Assembly: GCA_947500295.1 (NCBI GenBank)
Contig: CANMRM010000003.1
Span: 372,001 to 436,000 of the forward strand
Source of the DNA: an uncultured Kordiimonas sp.
GTDB taxonomy: Bacteria > Pseudomonadota > Alphaproteobacteria > Sphingomonadales > Kordiimonadaceae
Direction of reading: 5' to 3'
Length of the DNA: 64,000 nt
Of the stretch, positions 8,660-17,286 are shown piece after piece. The notes beneath the pieces are model-generated. The model was not told the origin of the DNA. It did not search any database and worked only from the letters and a program-made list of their open reading frames with translations. How positions within the stretch are numbered: position 1 is the first letter of the stretch; every line of letters begins with the position of its first letter. The translations under genes and the position numbers were made by a program.

Positions 8660-9115
8660 ATGAGCAGAAAAACCACAATTTTGGCATGTGCAAGCTTGTT
8701 TCTGGCTGGGTGCCAGGGGTTTGCAAACGGGTCGGAACCCGCCGCGGATACTGTCTCGGCCTATGATGGTACGGGCGCAGAACCGCCACAGGAATTGTTG
8801 CTGGAGCTCGGGGATGCGATCGGTGACATTCGGTTCCCGAATGGCACAAGTTTTGACGAGAAAGACTCCATTATTCTCGGCGCTGGCGAGAGCACGTTCG
8901 GTAAAATACTGGGTTCTGTGAGAACCGACAGCGAACTGGTTGTCAAATTCTTCAAGGATAATATGCCGGGAGAAGGCTGGGGGCTGATCAGCGAATTTCA
9001 GGCGGACGATACAACCCTTGTCTATGACAAGCCAAGCCGTGTCGCAGTTATCATTATTGAGCGCAGCAACCGTTCCACACAGGTTCGAGTGACCGTCACG
9101 CCGCGCAACATGTAG
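8660..9115 (+). CDS. Small lipoprotein of unknown function
   Basis: A 151-residue predicted lipoprotein. The N-terminus is basic then hydrophobic and ends in a lipobox LAGC with the acylated Cys at residue 18, so it should be anchored in the inner or outer membrane. The mature part has a compact alpha/beta look with KFFKDNMPGEGW, a pattern seen in small envelope proteins that share a fold, and a final strand VAVIIIERSNRSTQVRVTVTP. I do not recognise the family. ATG 8660 has GGGGAG upstream. It is followed after 15 bp by the methyltransferase-like gene and probably shares its transcript. Confidence 0.75.
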   Translation: MSRKTTILACASLFLAGCQGFANGSEPAADTVSAYDGTGAEPPQELLLELGDAIGDIRFPNGTSFDEKDSIILGAGESTFGKILGSVRTDSELVVKFFKDNMPGEGWGLISEFQADDTTLVYDKPSRVAVIIIERSNRSTQVRVTVTPRNM

Positions 9116-9130
9116 CGCGAGTTTGATGTG

Positions 9131-9730
9131 ATGCCGGATAGCCTGCTCGACACCCTGTCGAGGTTTGCTCCGGCCGTCATCGTTGCAGGTGCCGCAATCT
9201 GGGTGCTGCTGCGCGCCTGGTTTCTGAAAAAACAGGCAGGTGTTTCGGTTGTTGCCCTTAAGGGCGGTCGGAAAACCGCTGTTGAAATCTGGCTGGCGTT
9301 CACCGGCATACTACTCGATATCTATCTGCTCTTGCGCGCCTTCTGGTCGCCGATCGACAGCTGGCTCCCCAACTGGTTCCAGGCACCGTTGCCGGGCGTT
9401 TTTATCATGTTGGCGGGTGTGCTTGTCATGATGGTTTCCCAGCTGCAGATGGGAAATTCGTGGAGGATTGGCATGCCGGGAAAAAGCGCAAGCAAGCACC
9501 AGCTTGTGACCAGTGGGCTGTATCGCTTCAGCCGCAACCCAATCTACCTCGGTGTCTTCCTGTTCCTTGCCGGAACGGTCCTCAACACCACAAATGCGCT
9601 TACCCTGGCCAGCCTGCTCGCCTGTGCGGTATTAATTCCCGTCCAGGTGGCGGGAGAGGAAGTGTTTTTAGAGAATGAGCTTGGACCCGAGTTTGAAGCC
9701 TATCGTGCCCGCGTTCGGCGCTGGCTCTGA
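9131..9730 (+). CDS. Isoprenylcysteine carboxyl methyltransferase-like (ICMT/PEMT) membrane protein
   Basis: A 199-residue integral membrane protein with about four to five helices. The C-terminal half has the ICMT/PEMT signature: SWRIGM, then LVTSGLYRFSRNPIYLG, then EEVFLENELGPEFEAYRARVRRW, which binds S-adenosylmethionine at the membrane surface. Bacterial members methylate lipids or small molecules that are mostly unknown; prenylated proteins are not expected. Starts GTG 9128 and ATG 9131 are adjacent; I use the ATG. Convergent with the MATE gene. Confidence 0.82.
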   Translation: MPDSLLDTLSRFAPAVIVAGAAIWVLLRAWFLKKQAGVSVVALKGGRKTAVEIWLAFTGILLDIYLLLRAFWSPIDSWLPNWFQAPLPGVFIMLAGVLVMMVSQLQMGNSWRIGMPGKSASKHQLVTSGLYRFSRNPIYLGVFLFLAGTVLNTTNALTLASLLACAVLIPVQVAGEEVFLENELGPEFEAYRARVRRWL

Positions 9731-9742
9731 CAATGACGGCCC

Positions 9743-11269
9743 TCAGCTCGGGTCGGCAGGCTTTGCGGGCGCAGACCCCGGCTGCGCATGAAACGCGCGC
9801 GCCGATGAATAAGGCAAAATCGGTGTCTTGGGGGCAGCATCGTCGTCGGCGTGCTCACTGGCCGTTTCATCAGCTTTGGCATCAGCAGCGCGTGTGACGG
9901 CGCTGATGGTCATGAAACACACGTAAACCGCTGCGATGCCGACAACCATGGAACCAATTGCCTGCGCCACGAGCGCACCCTCAGGTCCATAATATTGCGC
10001 ACCAAAATAGGCAAACGGCACTGTGCCCGCGGTTGCTTTGGCGACGTTGAAGAATGTTGCCCGCATCGGGTGCCCAAGGTTGTTGAAGGCGGCGTTTGCA
10101 ACAAAAAGCGCACCAAGAAAAGCAGTCAACGGCACAACCCACAAGCAAAAGGCGCGGATCATGTCTGCAGATGGCCCCGTGGCGCTGAATGCGTCGATGA
10201 TTGTTTCCTGACACAGCAGGAAAACAGCCCACAAAACGGCCGTATATCCAGCAATGAAACGAAGCGAGCTCGCCACGGTTTCCCTTACCCGGTCATAAAG
10301 GTGTGCCCCCAAATTCTGGCCAATAACCGGCCCAATAGACCCGGACATGGAAAAGAAAAGAGCAAAAGCAACAGGCGTAATGCGCGCAACAATGGTGTTG
10401 CCGGCAACAACACTGTCGCCAAATTCAGCGATCACAGCCACCACATACGCATTGCCTACAGGCGTTGCCACATTTGTGATGGTGGCTGGGCCAGCGATTT
10501 TCATCATGGGGCGCAGCGTGGCCATGAATTCGCTGACCGACCAGCGTCCCCGCAGTTTGTGGATATGGAAAATGGCGTAAAACCCGCTGGCCATCATGGC
10601 AACGCGCGCAATCGCAGACGCGTAGGCCGCGCCAACAAGGCCAAGGTCCAGGCCAAAAATCAGGATCGGGTCAAGAATGCCATTCACGATCGCTGCGGTT
10701 ACCATCACCATCATGGCGCGGCGCGCATCTCCAAGCGCACGCAATACACCACCAGCTCCCATGCCCATGGCCATCAGGGGCAGGGTGGGTAACAAAATAT
10801 GCATGTAAACGAGTGCAAGTTCGTGGGTACGCCCCTTGGCACCGATCATGGTCAACACGTCAGGCAGCCACGGCCACATACACAGCACCACCAATGTTGC
10901 AATCCCGAAGGAAAAGGCCAGCGTGTTGGTGACAATGGAGCTGGTCTGCGTGCGATTTCTCGCGCCAACGGCTCTTGCTGTCATGGCGCCTGTCGCGATC
11001 GACAAGCCAATACAGATTGATGCCGAAAAGAAAATGATTGTTCCGGCAAATCCAATCGCTGCCGCCAGCTCTGCCTCGCCCAGCAAGCTGAGGAAATACA
11101 TGTCCAGCAAATCAACCGCAAACACCGACAACAGGCCAACGGCTCCCGTCAGGGTCATGGTGATCACATGCTTGAAAACCGAGCCCTCGGTAAAGGGCGC
11201 ATCGATCTGGTTGCTGTCGTCGTCCTGCCCGGTGCTATCCCCGGCAGTTTTTTTGGCGTCGTTGGCCAT
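9743..11269 (-). CDS. MATE family efflux transporter
   Basis: A 508-residue inner-membrane antiporter with about 12 hydrophobic segments in two similar halves; it exports drugs or metabolites using an ion gradient. Family features include GSVFKHVITMTLTGAVGLLSVFAVDLLD near the start and PVIGQNLGAHLYDRVRE in the second half. About 45 low-complexity residues rich in Ala, Asp and Pro trail the last helix and are unusual. I chose ATG 11269, with GGAG nine bases upstream, over the longer frame from 11314, which adds a basic tail. Substrate unknown. A 26-bp palindrome at 11410 lies upstream and could be its operator. Confidence 0.9.
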   Translation of the reverse strand: MANDAKKTAGDSTGQDDDSNQIDAPFTEGSVFKHVITMTLTGAVGLLSVFAVDLLDMYFLSLLGEAELAAAIGFAGTIIFFSASICIGLSIATGAMTARAVGARNRTQTSSIVTNTLAFSFGIATLVVLCMWPWLPDVLTMIGAKGRTHELALVYMHILLPTLPLMAMGMGAGGVLRALGDARRAMMVMVTAAIVNGILDPILIFGLDLGLVGAAYASAIARVAMMASGFYAIFHIHKLRGRWSVSEFMATLRPMMKIAGPATITNVATPVGNAYVVAVIAEFGDSVVAGNTIVARITPVAFALFFSMSGSIGPVIGQNLGAHLYDRVRETVASSLRFIAGYTAVLWAVFLLCQETIIDAFSATGPSADMIRAFCLWVVPLTAFLGALFVANAAFNNLGHPMRATFFNVAKATAGTVPFAYFGAQYYGPEGALVAQAIGSMVVGIAAVYVCFMTISAVTRAADAKADETASEHADDDAAPKTPILPYSSARAFHAQPGSAPAKPADPS

Positions 11270-11569
11270 TATGGTTGTCTCCGGCGCGCCAGTTCGGCGC
11301 CGTTTATGCTGCATGTGCGCGCAGCGATTGGTGACCTGGATTTATTGTTTTATCTGAGGCGATCAAAGCTGGATCGCGGCTATCAAGTCAAACAACAGTT
11401 TTGTGATGCTGCCATCTATATTTGTGTAGATGGCAAAACTTCAATGGATCGAGCAGCAGATGTTTGGCTTAACGCGTGTTTATGATAATAATGCTATATC
11501 ATTGCATTATGGGCGAGGGCGACAGAATGATACCGTGTATGTCATGTCGCGTTTTCGGGGAGCAAATAA
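11270..11569. other. Divergent intergenic region
   Basis: Three hundred bases between the MATE gene and the propeller gene, AT-rich near 11485-11510. The only clear structure is the palindrome at 11410-11435. Promoters for both flanking genes should be here, but I cannot assign convincing -35 and -10 boxes. Confidence 0.6.
11410..11435. promoter_or_regulatory. 26-bp near-perfect inverted repeat, candidate operator
   Basis: Arms TGCCATCTATA and TGTAGATGGCA surround a four-base TTTG centre; ten of eleven arm positions match. There is no T-run, so it is more like a repressor site than a terminator. It lies about 140 bp upstream of both divergent genes. No regulator gene sits beside it. Confidence 0.45.
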
Positions 11570-12466
11570 TTGGTCATTCACAAGTATATCACTGGTATAG
11601 CCTGCGCACTGGCCTTGCAGGGAGCCAGCACCAGCGCTTTGGGTGCTGAGGGCGCCGCCGATATTGTTGGGCATGGAACCGTTTCCACGCCTGCCAGGGA
11701 GTTTGCAACCAGCCTTGATCCGGATGGAACAAATTTATACTTCAATCGAATCACGGACGAAGCAGGCATTTATATTTGGGTTGCTGGCCCCGGTGGTGAC
11801 GCCAAGCCTGCCCGGAAAATCTGGTTCAGTGATGATCGCTACGGTGACGTTGATCCTTTTGTCAGCCGTTCAGGCGACCGGCTTTATTTCAGCAGCGATC
11901 GGCCTTTGCCAGGCAGTGGAAGCAGTGAACCGACACCAGACAACAACACATGGTATGCGCCAAGAACCGAGTCCGGATGGGGCGAGCCCCAGTTTGCAGG
12001 GACCACCGTCAACAGCGCCGCGTCCGAGACTTTTGTTTCGGAAAGCGCGCAGGGTGAACTTGTTTTTACCCGGTTTGGCGAAGGCTCCGGTCGGGCACGG
12101 CCCGCCTACCTTATGGTTGCCAAACGGAAAGGAGAAGGCTTTGAAACGCCGCAGCGCATTGAAACCCTGCCTCAGGGCTTGCGTGTCTCCAATCCTGCCG
12201 TATCACCGGACGGCGGCCTTATAGTGGCTGCAGGCACACGAGGTGATGCGCCCAAACTGTATTTCAGCCGCAAGTCCCCGGCGGGGGACTGGGCTCCGTT
12301 TCGAGCGCTCACTGAAGCGGTAAACGTGCCGGACGGCGTACAGTTCGCGCCCTATATTTCCAACGACGGTCAGTGGTTATATTTTTCGTCAGAAAGACCT
12401 GCGCCAGACGGCGCAGGCGATGACGATATTTATCGGGTGCGTCTCGATCTTGCCCTGCCGGATTAG
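11570..12466 (+). CDS. Secreted TolB-like (PD40) beta-propeller protein
   Basis: A 298-residue exported protein. An N-terminal signal peptide (residues 1-25, cleaved near SALGA) is followed by repeated PD40/WD40-like blades: FATSLDPDGTNLYFNR, VDPFVSRSGDRLYFSSDRP, NPAVSPDGGLIVAAG and APYISNDGQWLYFSSERP. Such propellers act as periplasmic binding or scaffolding modules; no catalytic domain is attached. The start is TTG 11570, seven bases after GGGGAG, because no ATG would retain the signal peptide. The last four bases overlap the stop of the convergent gene. Confidence 0.8.
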   Translation: MVIHKYITGIACALALQGASTSALGAEGAADIVGHGTVSTPAREFATSLDPDGTNLYFNRITDEAGIYIWVAGPGGDAKPARKIWFSDDRYGDVDPFVSRSGDRLYFSSDRPLPGSGSSEPTPDNNTWYAPRTESGWGEPQFAGTTVNSAASETFVSESAQGELVFTRFGEGSGRARPAYLMVAKRKGEGFETPQRIETLPQGLRVSNPAVSPDGGLIVAAGTRGDAPKLYFSRKSPAGDWAPFRALTEAVNVPDGVQFAPYISNDGQWLYFSSERPAPDGAGDDDIYRVRLDLALPD

Positions 12467-12957
12467 CGGTCCGCGGGAATAAGCATCGCATCCATCGGCT
12501 CTGCAGCGTTCCAGGCATCGCGGTCGGTCGGCTGGTCATGATCAAACGAGAGCTTCCAGCTGCCGTGAATTTTTTTGATCACTACTTCGAACCGGCCATA
12601 TGACGCCGTGCCATCAGAATGCATGAGGCGAAACACGCCGGTTTCATAGGCTGTGTTTTCATTGTGGCTGCGTTCATTGAAGCGGAAGCTTATCGGGCGC
12701 CCGCCCCGGTCAGCGAGACTGTTAACATACTCCCGCATGCGCTCAATATAGGCCATGCCGGTTTGCACCTTGCCGCGGCTGACGCGCACAATATCGTCGC
12801 TATAAAGGCTGGCATGCAGGTCCCCGTCGCCTTTGGCATAGGATTCGATGAAGGGTAGCCAGATTTGCGCATTGATTTCTGCGTTTGAATGACTGTCCGC
12901 TTGGGCTGAACCCGACAGGTAGAAAAAACAGATAAAAACAGCGATAAGCTTGTTCAT
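12463..12957 (-). CDS. Secreted SnoaL/DUF4440-like (NTF2 fold) protein
   Basis: A 164-residue protein with a clear signal peptide (MNKLIAVFICFFYLSGSAQA). The mature part looks like an NTF2-fold domain: IWLPFIESYAKGDGDLHASLYSDDIVRVSRGKVQTG, then strands RPISFRF, AYETGVFRL, YGRFEVVIKKIHGSWKLSFDHD. Members are small-molecule-binding or enzymatic; no specific function can be given. It overlaps the propeller gene by four bases tail to tail. Confidence 0.75.
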   Translation of the reverse strand: MNKLIAVFICFFYLSGSAQADSHSNAEINAQIWLPFIESYAKGDGDLHASLYSDDIVRVSRGKVQTGMAYIERMREYVNSLADRGGRPISFRFNERSHNENTAYETGVFRLMHSDGTASYGRFEVVIKKIHGSWKLSFDHDQPTDRDAWNAAEPMDAMLIPADR

Positions 12958-13134
12958 GACAATCCTCTTTATCGTAACTTTTTTCTTCGTCTAGCCGCCA
13001 AACAGGGTATTCCGAACAAAAATGATATGAGTGGTTTTCCACCCGAGATGAGTTGACGTCCGAATGCGGCTTGTAGTGACTTTGTCATCACCTATATCTG
13101 GTAGCCAATTGAGGTCATTAAACGGAGGAATGCC

Positions 13135-13830
13135 ATGCCTGAGTATAAAAATGCGTTGATTATCGGTGCGGGTCCGGGCCTGAGTGCATCGCTTGCCAGA
13201 CAATGTGCCAAAAAAGGCATGACAGTGTCGCTGGCCGCTCGAAATATTGAAAAACTGGCAGACATCTGCGCCGAAACCGATGCAGCGGCCTATGCGTGTG
13301 ATGCGTCCAACGAGCGGGACGTTGAAAGCCTCTTTAGTGCACTGGACGAGGAAGGCCGGACACCTGACCTGCTGATCTTTAACGCGGGCTACTATACCCG
13401 TGGTTCGCTTACCGAGCTTGATGCTGCAGAGGTGAAGAAAACACTGGTGCTGGGAGCCTATGGTGCGTTTCTTGCTGCACAGAATGCCGCAAAACGCATG
13501 CTGCCTGCAGGTAAAGGCGGCATGCTGTTTACCGGGGCGTCTGCCAGTGTGAAAGGCTATGCAAACTCCAGCCCGTTTGCCATGGGAAAATTTGCTCTCC
13601 GGGGTTTATGCCAGTCATTGGCGCGCGAGCTTGCGCCTCAGGGGATTCACGTGGCGCATTTTGTCATAGATGGTATGATCCGGGCGCCTGAGCGGGGTGA
13701 CGCTTATGCGGATCCGGACCGTACGCTCGATCCGGACGCTATTGCCCAGACCTATCTGGCGGTTGCAGAGCAGGATTGCTCGGCCTGGACCTGGGAGGTT
13801 GAGTTGAGGCCGTCGACAGAAACTTTTTAG
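13135..13830 (+). CDS. SDR-family protein lacking the catalytic tyrosine
   Basis: A 231-residue classical-SDR-sized protein. The N-terminal GAGPGLS (11-17) is the dinucleotide-binding turn, FNAGYYTRG corresponds to the NAG motif, and TGASAS (133-138) holds the serine. The active-site YxxxK reads F148-A-M-G-K152, so Tyr is replaced by Phe. This F-for-Y form recurs in a subgroup ending in GIHVAHFVIDG, seen here at 171-181. It may bind NAD(P) without acting as an ordinary dehydrogenase. ATG 13135 follows CGGAGG. It is nine bases before the DUF1992 gene. Confidence 0.82.
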   Translation: MPEYKNALIIGAGPGLSASLARQCAKKGMTVSLAARNIEKLADICAETDAAAYACDASNERDVESLFSALDEEGRTPDLLIFNAGYYTRGSLTELDAAEVKKTLVLGAYGAFLAAQNAAKRMLPAGKGGMLFTGASASVKGYANSSPFAMGKFALRGLCQSLARELAPQGIHVAHFVIDGMIRAPERGDAYADPDRTLDPDAIAQTYLAVAEQDCSAWTWEVELRPSTETF

Positions 13831-13839
13831 GAGCAAGCC

Positions 13840-14160
13840 TTGAAGCTTGATAAACTCGCAGAAGCCAATATCCGGCGCGCTCAGCGCGAAGGCAAACTCG
13901 ACGAGCTCGCCGGTGAAGGCAAACCGCTGAAGGCGTCCGCGACCGACGGTTCAATCGAAGCCTTCGGGTATGGTGCAATGGCGAGCGAAGGAGTGGTGCC
14001 GGAAGAGGTCCAGCTCCGGAAGGCGGTCGAGCAACAGCAAAAAGTGCTGGCTGGTTTGGCAGACGGTGATGCGAAGAAACGTGAAATGAAAAAACTGGCT
14101 GATCTGCAAATGCGCCTTTCCATGCAGGAAGAAGCCCGGCGCCGCTATTTTTCGAGCTAG
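13840..14160 (+). CDS. DUF1992 (DnaJ-C28-like) small protein
   Basis: A 106-residue protein matching the DUF1992 family: LAEANIRRAQREGKLDELAGEGKPL at the N-terminus is the family signature, followed by a helical, Lys/Glu/Gln-rich tail (RKAVEQQQKVLAGL, KKREMKKLADLQMRL). Function is unknown; the domain also occurs in DNAJC28. The start is TTG 13840 with AGGAG seven bases upstream at the end of the SDR gene, so the two form an operon. It overlaps the stop of the convergent LytTR gene by four bases. Confidence 0.85.
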   Translation: MKLDKLAEANIRRAQREGKLDELAGEGKPLKASATDGSIEAFGYGAMASEGVVPEEVQLRKAVEQQQKVLAGLADGDAKKREMKKLADLQMRLSMQEEARRRYFSS

Positions 14161-15653
14161 GTCAGCGCTTTGCGAACCTTCGGTAAGATGCGCCTGCTGA
14201 CAGGTACATAGGCGCCACTCTTCAAAAGCAGTCGCCCGGACCCGGAGGCATCTCGCTCGAGGGAGCGAATAAATCCGGTGTTGACCAGGTAGGATCGGTG
14301 CACTCTCAGGAAGGTTGATGGCAGTGACTTTTCGAGCTGGCTGAGGCTGCTGTCGTGCAAGACTGTGCCCCGGTTCTCAACTTCCAGTTCCACATAGTCA
14401 CGTGCGCCTTTGCAGACCGCTATCTGGTCGGTTGAAATAATCTCGACTTTTCCCTGACTGCTTATTTTGATCTGTGATGGTGACGAATATTCACGGCTTT
14501 CATCCAGTGCCAGTTGCAGGCGGTTTGCCCTGTCTTCTTCCCGTGCTCTCAGGCGTTTTTCCTCTGCGTTCTTTCTGATTTCTACACCAAACAGAAACAG
14601 CAAAAGCCCGGCGACACTGTAATAGAAATAAATGTCCAGGAATCCGGCGGGGATGGTCAACAGCGCAAACAACACCAGTGCCAGCGTGAAGGCAATGGCT
14701 GTCCTGTCACGGTTCAGGGCCTTGCGTCCGGCGAGCAGGCTGCCAACCACCGCAGGCACCAGCAATGCCATGACTGCTCTGCCGTCAAACCCCGGTGTTA
14801 TGACTATCGCAGCCATCATGGCTGCCACGCCGAGGGAGATTACCAAAGGCTTGCGGGTCTCAATAAAGCGGTCAACCACGTGCAAAAGCAGGCAAAAGCC
14901 GCTGGCGAAGGCGAAAATAAGCACAAGCACCAAGCGCACATCCTGCATAGGATAGCTGTAGGCAACAAAACCGCGCGACACTTCAGTCACCAGCTGTGCG
15001 GCGGCAAAAAGAGAGATCAGCGGGATGAGCACACTGGTCAGGTCTTCCCTGCGCCTGATAGCAATCGCACCAAAATACAGCGCACCAGCAAGCAGAATGC
15101 CGATGGGCAGAAGCGAGCTTATGTAGCCGCGCATGATATACTCGCGGGGACCCGCATAGGGCCCTATGCCGAGCGCATGAAACGGGTAGGAAAGTGTGAT
15201 CAGGCTGTGGTGCCCCGATAGCTCAAGCGTAAGTTGATTACCGCTTTCCCGCAGGAGGTTCTGGTCGACATAGAAGCTTGCATCCATCAGGCCGGGAATT
15301 TCTTCCGCGGCGCTGGATCCCGGCCGACCATTCTCGCCGACAAGAACGCCGTTGAGAAACACGCGGCTGGCGGCTTTAGCCCGCACATAGACCGCGAGGG
15401 GCTGCGGGCTGGAGAGAAACGCCTCCGGTAGATCGAGGTTCGCTCTTATCCAGATGTGGCGGTGCTGGGTGTCGATCCGGTTATCGACCAGGGGTTCGCA
15501 GTCGGGCTCGGTGAACGAGGGCATGCCATCACCAGCCGGGCAGATGATGACCGAGGCCAGGTCTATGCGGCTGAAGTTCTGCGCTGAGGCTGGCGTGATT
15601 GCCACAAAAACCATGCCGAGCAGGACAATCAAACCTCTCTTGATGCCTGCCAT
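14157..15653 (-). CDS. Membrane-tethered LytTR transcription regulator
   Basis: A 498-residue one-component regulator. It has a signal peptide (cleaved near ASAQ), a periplasmic beta-sandwich domain (about 27-165, jelly-roll-like with VFLNGVLVGENGRPG), seven hydrophobic helices (about 175-355), a short coiled coil (EEKRLRAREEDRANRLQLALDES), and a LytTR DNA-binding domain (about 395-495) with ARDYVELEVENR, FLRVHRSYLVNTGFI and VPVSRRILPKVRKAL. The order resembles 7TMR-DISM receptors with LytTR output. It is divergent from the S33 hydrolase gene at 15789, and a textbook-spaced LytTR direct repeat lies between them (15682-15714), so it probably controls itself, the hydrolase or both. Ligand unknown. 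Confidence 0.88.
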   Translation of the reverse strand: MAGIKRGLIVLLGMVFVAITPASAQNFSRIDLASVIICPAGDGMPSFTEPDCEPLVDNRIDTQHRHIWIRANLDLPEAFLSSPQPLAVYVRAKAASRVFLNGVLVGENGRPGSSAAEEIPGLMDASFYVDQNLLRESGNQLTLELSGHHSLITLSYPFHALGIGPYAGPREYIMRGYISSLLPIGILLAGALYFGAIAIRRREDLTSVLIPLISLFAAAQLVTEVSRGFVAYSYPMQDVRLVLVLIFAFASGFCLLLHVVDRFIETRKPLVISLGVAAMMAAIVITPGFDGRAVMALLVPAVVGSLLAGRKALNRDRTAIAFTLALVLFALLTIPAGFLDIYFYYSVAGLLLFLFGVEIRKNAEEKRLRAREEDRANRLQLALDESREYSSPSQIKISSQGKVEIISTDQIAVCKGARDYVELEVENRGTVLHDSSLSQLEKSLPSTFLRVHRSYLVNTGFIRSLERDASGSGRLLLKSGAYVPVSRRILPKVRKALT

Positions 15654-15681
15654 GTGCCTTGGCTCCTGCTATTCACGTCTG

Positions 15682-15714
15682 CCGTTTGCAGATTAGACCA
15701 TACCGTTTGCAGAT
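15682..15714. promoter_or_regulatory. Candidate LytTR operator (12-bp direct repeat, 21-bp period)
   Basis: CCGTTTGCAGAT occurs at 15682-15693 and again, identically, at 15703-15714. The offset of 21 bp is two helical turns, the hallmark of LytTR sites, and ACCGTTTGC in the second copy fits the family's usual 9-bp half-site closely. It lies 29-61 bp upstream of the LytTR gene and 75-107 bp upstream of the hydrolase gene. Confidence 0.75.
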
Positions 15715-15788
15715 CACCAGAGGAAAAAGCGTCTGATTTCAGCCAGATAGGAAGTACTTGCGAAACTGAATACAAAGTGAGGATCACA

Positions 15789-17243
15789 ATGAATTATAAA
15801 AAAACACTGGTCGCTTCCTTGTTGGCTGCTGCCGCATTGATGACACCGACCGGCGCGACAGCAAGCCCTGACGGCGAAAAACCCATCACCTTTGAAGAGC
15901 GGCGCGGTGAAACAGTAGACGCCTTTGAGGGCACTTTCATGGTGCCTGAAAACCGAAACAAGGCTGATAGCCGGCAAATCCCCATAACCTATGTGCGCTT
16001 TCCGGCCACGGCCGACAACCCTGGTGCGCCGATTGTGTATCTGTCTGGCGGGCCCGGCGGCTCTGGTATCAGGACGGCACGCGACCGTCGGTTTGCCATG
16101 TTCATGGCTTTGCGCGCGCACGGTGACGTCATTGCGCTGGACCAGCGCGGGACCGGTGCCTCCAACATCCTGCCGGAGTGTGTTTCCAAAGAGCATGTCC
16201 CAAACGAGAGGCAGGTGAGCGACGCAGAACATGTTGCCATTCATCAGGCTGCGTTGAAGGAATGCCTGGCTTTCTGGCGCGAAGAAGGGGTCGACATTGC
16301 GGGATACAACACAGTTGAAAATGCGCGTGACCTTGAAGACCTGCGGCGTCACCTGGGGGCTGAAAAGATCACCTTGTGGGGTATTTCGTATGGCAGTCAT
16401 CTGGCTTTCGCTGCCTTGAAGGAGCTTGGAGACCGGATCGAAAAAGTGGTGATTGCCAGCGCGGAAGGTCTGGACCAGACCGTCAAGATGCCAGCGCGTA
16501 CCGATGCCTATTTTGATCGCCTTCAGGCCGCGATTGACACGCAGCCCGGCGCAAAAGCGGCGTATCCCGACATCAAGGCCCTGATGCGCCGTGTGCACGC
16601 CAAGCTGGAGGCGGAACCTGTTATGCTCGATGTGCCGCTACGCAGCGGTGGTACTGCGCCGTATCTCTTTCATCGGCGGGACATGCAGATGGTTGCCAGC
16701 GCACTAGTTTCCGACCCGGGCCGGGTGGCGCAGTTGCTCAACCTCTATCTTGCGGTTGATGCGGGCATCATGGAGCCGCTTGCGGGTCTCCTTGGCCGGT
16801 TTGTTGTGCCGGGCGAGCCCATCAGCATGCATGCCATGTCAACCGCGATGGATGTTGCTTCCGGCATGACGGCGCCGCGCAAGGCCTGGATCGCGGAGCA
16901 GGCGGAGACGGCGTTGTTGAAGGACTATCTCAACTTCAGTTATCACTATGACGGCGTGGCGCCCGAGCTTGACCTGGGGGATGGTTTCCGCGCCAAACCG
17001 GTCAGTGATGTGCCGGTGCTCCTGTTCAGTGGCACCCTCGACGGACGCACCTATATCGAAAGCCAGCGCGAATCTGTTGAAGGGCTCGGTAACCTGACCA
17101 CTATTATGGTCAAAAATGCCGGGCATAACCTCTATATGCTGTCCTCGGACGTGCAGGATGCCATTGACCGTTTTTTGCGCAATGAGCCGCCTGCAGCGCC
17201 AGTGATTACAGTCGAGTTGCCGGACATGGCACCGCGCCGCTGA
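15789..17243 (+). CDS. Secreted alpha/beta hydrolase, S33 tripeptidyl aminopeptidase-like
   Basis: A 484-residue exported hydrolase. The signal peptide ends near GATAS. The oxyanion motif GGPGGSG is at about 88-94, the nucleophile Ser200 is in WGISYGSH, the acid in LLFSGTLDGRT and the catalytic His in KNAGHNLYM. The ALDQRGTGAS motif is typical of S33 proline-iminopeptidase and tripeptidyl-peptidase relatives. It probably trims peptides in the periplasm or outside. ATG 15789 follows GAGG; the upstream open frame to 15654 covers the operator region and is not coding. The LytTR site upstream suggests inducible expression. Confidence 0.88.
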   Translation: MNYKKTLVASLLAAAALMTPTGATASPDGEKPITFEERRGETVDAFEGTFMVPENRNKADSRQIPITYVRFPATADNPGAPIVYLSGGPGGSGIRTARDRRFAMFMALRAHGDVIALDQRGTGASNILPECVSKEHVPNERQVSDAEHVAIHQAALKECLAFWREEGVDIAGYNTVENARDLEDLRRHLGAEKITLWGISYGSHLAFAALKELGDRIEKVVIASAEGLDQTVKMPARTDAYFDRLQAAIDTQPGAKAAYPDIKALMRRVHAKLEAEPVMLDVPLRSGGTAPYLFHRRDMQMVASALVSDPGRVAQLLNLYLAVDAGIMEPLAGLLGRFVVPGEPISMHAMSTAMDVASGMTAPRKAWIAEQAETALLKDYLNFSYHYDGVAPELDLGDGFRAKPVSDVPVLLFSGTLDGRTYIESQRESVEGLGNLTTIMVKNAGHNLYMLSSDVQDAIDRFLRNEPPAAPVITVELPDMAPRR

Positions 17244-17259
17244 CACACCTTGAAAAAGT

Positions 17260-17281
17260 GGTTGCGCCTTTGGGCGCAACC
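17260..17281 (-). terminator. Rho-independent terminator
   Basis: GGTTGCGCC (17260-17268) pairs perfectly with GGCGCAACC (17273-17281) around TTTG. Read on the minus strand the stem is followed by ACTTTTTC, so it serves the gene ending at 17287; on the plus strand it may also stop the hydrolase transcript, though the T-run is missing there. Confidence 0.75.
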
Positions 17282-17286
17282 GGGGA

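Noticed and set aside
9851-10792. 313-codon open frame antisense to the MATE gene
   Set aside because: Low-complexity His/Arg/Cys-rich translation with no family motif; an antisense shadow of a strong transporter gene.
14514-15221. 235-codon open frame antisense to the LytTR regulator
   Set aside because: Gln/His/Lys-rich shadow of membrane-helix codons.
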